A DNA stretch of 11,282 nucleotides from Gammaproteobacteria bacterium (lineage in GTDB: Bacteria > Pseudomonadota > Gammaproteobacteria > Natronospirales > REEB76), in assembly GCA_028871235.1 (NCBI GenBank), contig JAGWNO010000058.1, positions 1 through 11,282 on the forward strand, in the 5' to 3' direction. This document shows, one piece after another, positions 6,046 to 11,282 of this stretch. The position numbers and the translations under genes are program-made. Under the pieces are notes generated by a model that was given only the letters and a program-made list of their open reading frames with translations, was not told the origin of the DNA and ran no database searches. Numbering within the stretch: position 1 is the stretch's first letter; every line of letters starts with the position of its first letter.

Positions 6046-7394
6046 GGGGCATCCTCCACGCTGTCGATTGCTAAACCGGCGGCACGAGCAGTACGGGCGA
6101 AACCGGGGAAGGAGGTATCCACGTTGCGGCAATCGCGGATATGGATCGGGGCCGTTGCCCGCAGCCCGGCCATGGCAAAAGCCATGGCGATGCGATGGTC
6201 TCCGGCCGCATCCACGGTGCCGCCGGTGAATGTGCCAGAGCCTGTCACCTGCATGCCGTCTTCCCAGGTCTCCACACCGACGCCCAGCATCCTGAGGCCC
6301 GTGGCCATGCTCTGCAGACGGTCGCTTTCCTTCACCCGCAGTTCAGCTGCACCGCGCAGCGTGGTCACGCCATCGGCACATGCGGCGGCCACCAGCAATA
6401 CCGGCAGTTCGTCGATGGCCAACGGCACGTTCTCCGGGTTGATATGAATACCGTGCAGCTGGCTGGCACGCACTTCGATGTCCGCCACCGGTTCCACACC
6501 CCGCAGATGTTCACCGTGGAAGCGAATATCCGCTCCCATGGCACGCAGCAAGCTTATGATGCCGGTGCGGGTGGGATTGACGCCCACGTCCTCCAACACC
6601 AGATGCGCGTGTGTGGCAATCGCAGCGCCCACCAGAAAGAAGGCCGCGGAAGACAGGTCTCCCGGCACCTGTATTGGAGTGGCGCGCAGACGATTACCGC
6701 CACGAATGCCGATCCAGCCTTCCACCTGCAGACATTCGCCACCGAAAGCAGTCAGCATGCGTTCCGTATGGTCACGGGTTGCGGCTGGTTCACGCAGCCA
6801 GGTTTCGCCCTCTGCAAACAGGCCCGCCAACAGCAAAGCTGATTTCACCTGCGCACTCGCCACCGGCAAGGCATAGCGCAGCGGTTTGAGCGGCTGCCGG
6901 CCATGCACCGTCAATGGCGCGCAGCCGTCCAGGCTCTCGATACGCGCCCCCATCCGCTGCAACGGCTTGACTACCCGCTCCATCGGCCGGCGGCGCAGTG
7001 AGTCATCGCCGCTGAGCGTCGCAGAGAATGGTTGACCGGCGAGCATCCCCGCGAGCAACCGCATGCTGGTGCCGGAATTGCCGCAATCCAACGGCTGGGC
7101 GGGAGCGCGCAATTCGGAGGTCCCGCCGCCATGCACCGTGACACTTGCGTCAGATCCCAATTCAATAGTGATGCCAAGTGTCTGCAATGCCGTGAGTGTC
7201 GCCCGGCAATCGGCGCTATCCAGGAAGCCATCGATCCGGGTAACGCCTTCAGCCAGGGCGGCAAGTATCAGGGCGCGATGGGAAATGGATTTGTCACCGG
7301 GCACCGGCAGCCTGCCGGTCAGCCGTCCGCCCGGAGCGATCATGAAATCGCGGCGACCTGTGCTGGCACGGGAGGCGGTCAAGGTCGGACTCAA
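6042..7394 (-). CDS. aroA: 3-phosphoshikimate 1-carboxyvinyltransferase (EPSP synthase)
   Basis: AroA joins phosphoenolpyruvate to shikimate-3-phosphate, the sixth step of the shikimate pathway to chorismate. In the 450-residue frame I see PGDKSISHR (32-40, substrate-binding Lys35), LDCGNSGTSMR (102-112), SAQVKSALLLAGL (180-192), RDHTERML (207-214), NPTRTG (273-278), the catalytic-site IDELPVL (327-333, Asp328), ELRVKESDR (351-359) and GDHRIAM (398-404). These forms are nearer the PGDKSISHR/SAQVKSA type of EPSP synthase than the E. coli type. The start is uncertain. TTG 7392-7394 overlaps the hisC stop as TTGA but has no Shine-Dalgarno site. A second TTG lies at 7380-7382, and the first ATG (7341-7343) would begin MIAPGGRLTG, also without a clear site. 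Because DFMIAPGG resembles the conserved N-terminus of relatives, I favour one of the TTG codons. The end overlaps cmk by 4 nt. Confidence 0.95.
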   Translation of the reverse strand: MSPTLTASRASTGRRDFMIAPGGRLTGRLPVPGDKSISHRALILAALAEGVTRIDGFLDSADCRATLTALQTLGITIELGSDASVTVHGGGTSELRAPAQPLDCGNSGTSMRLLAGMLAGQPFSATLSGDDSLRRRPMERVVKPLQRMGARIESLDGCAPLTVHGRQPLKPLRYALPVASAQVKSALLLAGLFAEGETWLREPAATRDHTERMLTAFGGECLQVEGWIGIRGGNRLRATPIQVPGDLSSAAFFLVGAAIATHAHLVLEDVGVNPTRTGIISLLRAMGADIRFHGEHLRGVEPVADIEVRASQLHGIHINPENVPLAIDELPVLLVAAACADGVTTLRGAAELRVKESDRLQSMATGLRMLGVGVETWEDGMQVTGSGTFTGGTVDAAGDHRIAMAFAMAGLRATAPIHIRDCRNVDTSFPGFARTARAAGLAIDSVEDAP

Positions 7395-8524
7395 GCGGCC
7401 AGCACTTTTTTAAGTGCCCGCAGCAGCCGTGTGTTCTGTTCAGGCAGGCCCACGGTGATGCGCAGATGGTTGGGCAAGCCGTAGTTTTTAACTGGTCGCA
7501 CGATCACACCCTCGCGCAGCAGCGCCGCATAGATGGGTTGGGCTGGACGCTTGAAATCCACTGTCAGAAAGTTGCCTATGGACGGTAGCCAATTCAGACC
7601 CAGCGCGCGGTAACCCTGCTGGAGCTGGCGCATCCCCGCGCTGTTCATGGCGACGGTCTGGCGCAGGTGCGCGGTATCCGCGAGCGCCGCCAGCGCCCCT
7701 GCCTGGGCGAGGTTGCTGATGTTGAAGGGCTGGCGCATGCGGTTCAGTAGTTCCGCCACTGCCGGATGGGACAGGGAATAGCCGGCGCGCAGGCCGGCAA
7801 GGCCATAGGCTTTGGAGAACGTACGGGTCACCACCAGATTTGGGTGGCGCTGCAGCCAGCGGGCACAATCCGGATACTGCGGTTCGTCCACGTATTCGAA
7901 ATAGGCCTCGTCCACCACCACCATGACATCCTTGGGCACGCGTTGCAGGAAAGCCAGCAGGTTATCGCGCTCCAGCCAGGTGCCGGTGGGGTTGTTAGGA
8001 TTGGCGATGCACACCAGGCGGGTGTCAGCGTCGATGAGCTTGAGCATCGCCTCAAGATCATGGCCGTAAGGCATACGCGGATGATCCGGCGGATTGGCTG
8101 CGGCGTAGCGGATCTCCGCCCCGGCGGCCTGGGCGACGATGGCATATACCGCGAAAGCATGCTGTGAGATCACCGCATTGCGGTCCGCCTCCAGGAACAC
8201 CCGCGCCAGGAATTCCAAGTTCTGATCAGAACCATCACCCAGGGTGATGCAACGCGGATCAACGTCATGTTTTTCGGCGATGGCTTGCCGCAGTTCGTAG
8301 GCCTGGCCATCCGGGTAGATGGCAAGCCCGGCGAGCGCATCGCGGATGGCGGCCAGCGCCATCGGACTTGGCCCGAGGGGGTTTTCATTGGAAGCCAGCT
8401 TTATGACATCGTGGATGCCGAGCTCACGCTGCAGTTCGGTGGTGGGTTTGCCTGGCTCATAGGGCTTGAGGCCACGCACGCCCCGTGAACACCGCGCCAG
8501 CAGATCAAAGTCGAGATCTTTCAT
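7391..8524 (-). CDS. hisC: Histidinol-phosphate aminotransferase (possible aromatic aminotransferase)
   Basis: This is a 377-residue fold-type I PLP aminotransferase of the HisC family, which converts imidazole-acetol phosphate and glutamate to histidinol phosphate. Motifs are SNENPLGPS (45-53), ANPNNPTGT (174-182), the PLP-contacting DEAYFEY (205-211), FSKAYGLAGLRAGY with the PLP lysine at 238, and HLRITVG with a substrate-carboxylate arginine at 355. In Pseudomonas the HisC copy at this site between serC and aroA also, or mainly, transaminates aromatic keto acids or prephenate. The same may hold here, but specificity cannot be read directly. I chose ATG 8522-8524 (MKDLDFDLLAR). The frame is open 42 codons further upstream, but that part overlaps serC and is not HisC-like. 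The Shine-Dalgarno site is weak (GCGGAT). The gene starts 40 nt after serC and overlaps the proposed aroA TTG start by 4 nt. Confidence 0.93.
   Translation of the reverse strand: MKDLDFDLLARCSRGVRGLKPYEPGKPTTELQRELGIHDVIKLASNENPLGPSPMALAAIRDALAGLAIYPDGQAYELRQAIAEKHDVDPRCITLGDGSDQNLEFLARVFLEADRNAVISQHAFAVYAIVAQAAGAEIRYAAANPPDHPRMPYGHDLEAMLKLIDADTRLVCIANPNNPTGTWLERDNLLAFLQRVPKDVMVVVDEAYFEYVDEPQYPDCARWLQRHPNLVVTRTFSKAYGLAGLRAGYSLSHPAVAELLNRMRQPFNISNLAQAGALAALADTAHLRQTVAMNSAGMRQLQQGYRALGLNWLPSIGNFLTVDFKRPAQPIYAALLREGVIVRPVKNYGLPNHLRITVGLPEQNTRLLRALKKVLAA
7402..7417 (-). other. Perfect hairpin at the end of hisC, next to the aroA start
   Basis: GCACTT and AAGTGC form a perfect 6-bp stem with the loop AAAA inside the last codons of hisC (Leu-Lys-Lys-Val). 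It ends 7 nt before the TTG proposed as the aroA start, so it would cover the ribosome landing site unless opened by ribosomes finishing hisC. No T-run follows. Confidence 0.4.
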
Positions 8525-8558
8525 GGCAACATCCGCAATGGCTGTGTCCGTCCGTTCG

Positions 8559-8574
8559 CCGCGGCTATCCGCGG
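8559..8574 (-). other. GC hairpin with the serC stop codon in its loop
   Basis: Two copies of the self-complementary hexamer CCGCGG flank ATAG on the coding strand, giving a 6-bp all-GC stem with a tetraloop. The serC stop codon TAG (8565-8567) occupies the loop. The downstream bases (CGAACGGACGG) are not a T-run. The rest of the 40-nt gap to hisC has no recognisable element. Confidence 0.4.
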
Positions 8575-9653
8575 GTGCGTTCGAATTCGCGCATGAACTC
8601 CACAAGTGTGCCCACGCCTGTCTCGGGCATGGCATTGTAGAGGCTGGCACGCATGCCGCCGGTTGAACGATGCCCCGCCAAGCCCGTCAGACCGGTGGCC
8701 GCAGCTTGCTGCAGGAATAACGTGTCCAGGCTCGGGTCCCGCAGCGTGAACGGGACGTTCATCCAGGATCGGGAGGACTTTTCTACCCGGTTTATGTAGA
8801 AACCACTGCCGTCAAGCAACTCATAGAGCATGGCAGCCTTGCGCCGGTTGCGCTCCGCCATGACAGTGACGCCGCCGCTGTTCTTAAGCCATGCGAGCAC
8901 CTTGGATGCTACATACCACGCGAATACCGGTGGTGTATTGAGCATGGAGCGCGCCTCAACATGTGCGCGATAATCCAGCATGGATGGCGCGCTCCTCGGG
9001 GTCTCCTTCAGCAGCTCATTCTGCACGATCACCACTGCGAGTCCGGCGATACCGAGATTCTTCTGGGCCGCAGCGTAAATCAGTCCGTGGCGCCGCACGT
9101 CCACCGGCCGCGACAGGATCATGGAGGTCATATCCGCCACCAGCGGCATACCCTGGACTGCAGGCACCCAGTGGAATTCCACGCCGCCGATGGTCTCGTT
9201 GACGGTATAGTGCAGGTACGCGCCCGTCATATCCATGCGCCACTGCGTCACCGGCGGGATGGTCGTATATCCTGAGGCACCGCCGTCCGCAGCGATATGT
9301 ACGTGGGCGAAGCGTCCCGCCTCGCGGATGGCGCGGGCCGACCAGTGGCCGGTATTGACGTAGTTGACCGCCTGCTGATTGCCCAGCAGGTTCAGCGGCA
9401 CCATGGCGAACTGCAGTGCGGCGCCGCCATGCAGGAACAAGACGGCGTACTCTGCGGGGATTGCCATCAGTTCCCGCAGATCGGCTTCCGCCTGGGCGGC
9501 GATGGCTTCGAAACCCGCGGTGCGATGGCCCATCTCCATTATGGAGATGCCGCTACCCTGGTAATCGGGGAGTTCCTGCTGCACCTCGCTCAGTACCGCC
9601 GCGGGCAGCATCGCGGGACCGGCGCCGAAGTAATATGCGCGCGTCATCGCCAT
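8565..9653 (-). CDS. serC: Phosphoserine aminotransferase
   Basis: SerC transfers an amino group from glutamate to 3-phosphohydroxypyruvate, the second step of serine synthesis; in many bacteria it also acts on a pyridoxal-5'-phosphate precursor. The 362-residue product matches the family (E. coli 362). It shows FGAGPAMLP near the N-terminus, GHRTAGF (42-48), HGGA (75-78), the PLP lysine at 198 in YAAAQKNLGIAG, and GHRSTGGMRASLYNA near the C-terminus, where Arg contacts the substrate phosphate. Two ATGs, at 9651-9653 and 9645-9647, give MAMTRAYYF or MTRAYYF. I kept the first because a GAGG lies 10 nt before it, but either is possible. The gene starts 12 nt after the gyrA stop, as in the Pseudomonas cluster, so it is probably read from the gyrA transcript as well. 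Confidence 0.97.
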   Translation of the reverse strand: MAMTRAYYFGAGPAMLPAAVLSEVQQELPDYQGSGISIMEMGHRTAGFEAIAAQAEADLRELMAIPAEYAVLFLHGGAALQFAMVPLNLLGNQQAVNYVNTGHWSARAIREAGRFAHVHIAADGGASGYTTIPPVTQWRMDMTGAYLHYTVNETIGGVEFHWVPAVQGMPLVADMTSMILSRPVDVRRHGLIYAAAQKNLGIAGLAVVIVQNELLKETPRSAPSMLDYRAHVEARSMLNTPPVFAWYVASKVLAWLKNSGGVTVMAERNRRKAAMLYELLDGSGFYINRVEKSSRSWMNVPFTLRDPSLDTLFLQQAAATGLTGLAGHRSTGGMRASLYNAMPETGVGTLVEFMREFERTRG

Positions 9654-9665
9654 GCAGGCACGGCC

Positions 9666-11282
9666 TCAGCCTGCACTGTCATCGCTCTCATCCGCCTCGA
9701 TGCGATCGATGCCCACCAGCTGCGAGCCTTCCTCCAGGCGGATCAAGCGTACGCCCTGGGTGTTGCGGCCGATGACGGAGATATCACTGGCCGGCGTGCG
9801 CACCAGCGTACCGGCGTTGCTGATGAGCATGATCTCCGCATCCGGCGCCGCCTGGATCGCGCCCACCACCCTGCCGTTACGCTCCGTAGTCTGGATGGAT
9901 ATCACGCCCTGGCCGCCGCGTCCCTGCACCGGGTAATCAGCTATAGGCGTGCGCTTGCCATAGCCGTTGGCAGTGGCTGTTAGAATGTCGCCCTCTCCAA
10001 CGATGACCAGGCCGATCACATGCTCTCGCTTGGCCAACTGGATACCGCGCACGCCGGCCGCATTACGACCCATGGGACGCACATCAGCTTCCCGGAAACG
10101 GATGGACTTGCCATTGGAGGCGAACAACAGCACATCACGCTGGCCGTCGGTGATAGCCACACCCACCAGTTCGTCGTCGGCGTTCAGTTCCACGGCGATG
10201 ATGCCGCTGGCACGCGGTCGAGAAAAATTGTCCAGCGAGGTCTTCTTGACTGTACCTGATTTGGTCGCCATGAAGACGTACTTGCTGGCCGAATAATCGC
10301 GCACCGGCAGCGCCGCGGTGATACGTTCGCCTTCCTGGAGCGGCAGCAGGTTCACGATGGGTTTGCCGCGGGCACCGCGGCCCGCTTGCGGGAATTGATA
10401 AACCTTGAGCCAGTAGACCTTGCCGATGCTGGAAAAACACAATACCGTGTCATGAGTGTTGGCAATGAACAAGTTATCGACGAAGTCCTCATCCCGCACT
10501 GCCGTTGCGGCCTTGCCGCGGCCACCGCGCCGCTGCGCCCGGTAGGTGCTGACGGGCTGTGATTTGGCGTAGCCTGCATGGGACAGGGTCACGACCACAT
10601 CCTCTTCGGTGATCAAGTCCTCGATGGTGAGATCCTCGTGATCCGAGACGATCTCGGTACGACGCTCATCGCCAAACTGTGAGCGCAGCTCAAGCAGCTC
10701 ATCGCGGATTACCTTGAGCAGCTTGTCAGGATCAGCGAGGATGGCGCGCAACGCGCCGATAAGCTCCAGCAGCTCCTTGTACTCGCTGACGATCTTGCCC
10801 TGCTCGAGACCGGTCAAACGCTGCAGTTTGAGATCCAGGATAGCCTGGGCCTGGGCCTCGGACAGCCGGTACTTGCCATCACGCAGGCCAAACTCGGCGG
10901 CGAGCTCCTCGGGACGCGAGGCTTCCGCGCCGGCGCGTTTCAGCATTTCCGTGACGATGCCGGGTTGCCAGTCACGGGCCATCAATCCGGTTTTGGCTTC
11001 CGCCGGCCCGGCAGATTTCTTGATAAGCTCGATCATGGCATCGATGTTAGCCAGCGCGATAGCCAGCCCTTCAAGCACATGGGCGCGCTCGCGGGCCTTG
11101 CGCAGATCGAAGATGGTCCGGCGCGTCACCACTTCACGACGGTGCCGCAGAAATGCGTCCAGCATCTCCTTGAGATTCAGCAGGCGCGGCTGGCCGTCCA
11201 CCAGCGCCACCATGTTGATGCCGAACACGCTTTGCATGGCGGTGTGCTGGTAGAGGTTGTTGATCATCACCTCCACGTTCTC
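9666..11282 (-). CDS. gyrA: DNA gyrase subunit A, C-terminal part
   Basis: The frame is open to the right edge, so the gene is cut and the N-terminal winged-helix and catalytic-tyrosine region is missing. The 538 visible residues start ENVEVMINNLYQHT and cover the end of the breakage-reunion domain. They include FGINMVALVDGQPRLLNLKEML and RHRREVVTRRTIFDLRKARERAHVLEG, then the coiled-coil region (QAQAILDLKLQRLTGLE). The GyrA box QRRGGRG, coded at 10515-10535, opens the beta-pinwheel that wraps DNA to introduce negative supercoils. The presence of the box distinguishes it from ParC. Repeated blade motifs such as LCFSSIGKVYWLKVYQ, FMATKSGTVKKT and LLFASNGKSIRFRE follow. The acidic tail (EADESDDSAG) is much shorter than the roughly 40-residue tail of E. 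coli. serC starts 12 nt downstream. Confidence 0.98.
   Translation of the reverse strand, partial: ENVEVMINNLYQHTAMQSVFGINMVALVDGQPRLLNLKEMLDAFLRHRREVVTRRTIFDLRKARERAHVLEGLAIALANIDAMIELIKKSAGPAEAKTGLMARDWQPGIVTEMLKRAGAEASRPEELAAEFGLRDGKYRLSEAQAQAILDLKLQRLTGLEQGKIVSEYKELLELIGALRAILADPDKLLKVIRDELLELRSQFGDERRTEIVSDHEDLTIEDLITEEDVVVTLSHAGYAKSQPVSTYRAQRRGGRGKAATAVRDEDFVDNLFIANTHDTVLCFSSIGKVYWLKVYQFPQAGRGARGKPIVNLLPLQEGERITAALPVRDYSASKYVFMATKSGTVKKTSLDNFSRPRASGIIAVELNADDELVGVAITDGQRDVLLFASNGKSIRFREADVRPMGRNAAGVRGIQLAKREHVIGLVIVGEGDILTATANGYGKRTPIADYPVQGRGGQGVISIQTTERNGRVVGAIQAAPDAEIMLISNAGTLVRTPASDISVIGRNTQGVRLIRLEEGSQLVGIDRIEADESDDSAG

Noticed and set aside
6141..6842. A 233-codon plus-strand frame antisense to aroA
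   Set aside because: aroA is a clear, complete family member on the other strand; the antisense product is Cys/His-rich and unlike any family I know.
9297..9983. A 228-codon plus-strand frame across the gyrA-serC junction
   Set aside because: It lies opposite two certain genes and crosses their boundary, which a real gene would rarely do; it is a GC-rich shadow frame.

Overview
The window is a stretch of gammaproteobacterial core chromosome of fairly high GC. Eleven of its twelve genes lie head to tail on the minus strand; only the fragment at the left edge is on the plus strand. The assignment to Gammaproteobacteria rests on the gene order gyrA-serC-hisC-aroA-cmk-rpsA-ihfB-lapA-lapB, on the presence of LapA and LapB, and on six-domain S1 and IHF-beta sequences very close to the E. 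coli proteins. The genus cannot be read from the sequence. I see no insertion sequence, prophage, CRISPR array, tRNA, rRNA or toxin/defence gene. No gene-free stretch exceeds 110 bases.

Reading in the direction of transcription (right to left), the window opens inside gyrA (9666-11282). serC (8565-9653), hisC (7391-8524), aroA (6042-7394) and cmk (5353-6045) follow with very short gaps or 4-nt overlaps. This is the 'mixed-function supraoperon' known from Pseudomonas, which joins serine, histidine/aromatic and shikimate steps to nucleotide and translation genes. Here pheA (normally between serC and hisC) and tyrA (normally between hisC and aroA) are missing. A 110-nt leader with three stem-loops precedes rpsA (3563-5242) and looks like the S1 autoregulatory leader. 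ihfB (3172-3471) follows.

The left third turns to the cell envelope. lapA (2823-3116) and lapB (1631-2833) overlap by 11 nt and control lipopolysaccharide synthesis. They are followed by galU (675-1580), which makes UDP-glucose, and directly, with no spacer, by gdx/sugE (336-674), a guanidinium exporter of the SMR family. The end of a family 2 glycosyltransferase (1-315, plus strand) converges on gdx, which suggests that a surface-polysaccharide locus begins beyond the left edge.

No junction holds a convincing intrinsic terminator, so long read-through transcripts are likely, with internal promoters that I could not identify reliably. I did not find a new biological system. The points most worth checking are the reduced supraoperon, the rpsA leader, an unusual Glu in the Cmk P-loop, the riboswitch-free gdx behind galU, and the uncertain TTG start of aroA beside a perfect hairpin.
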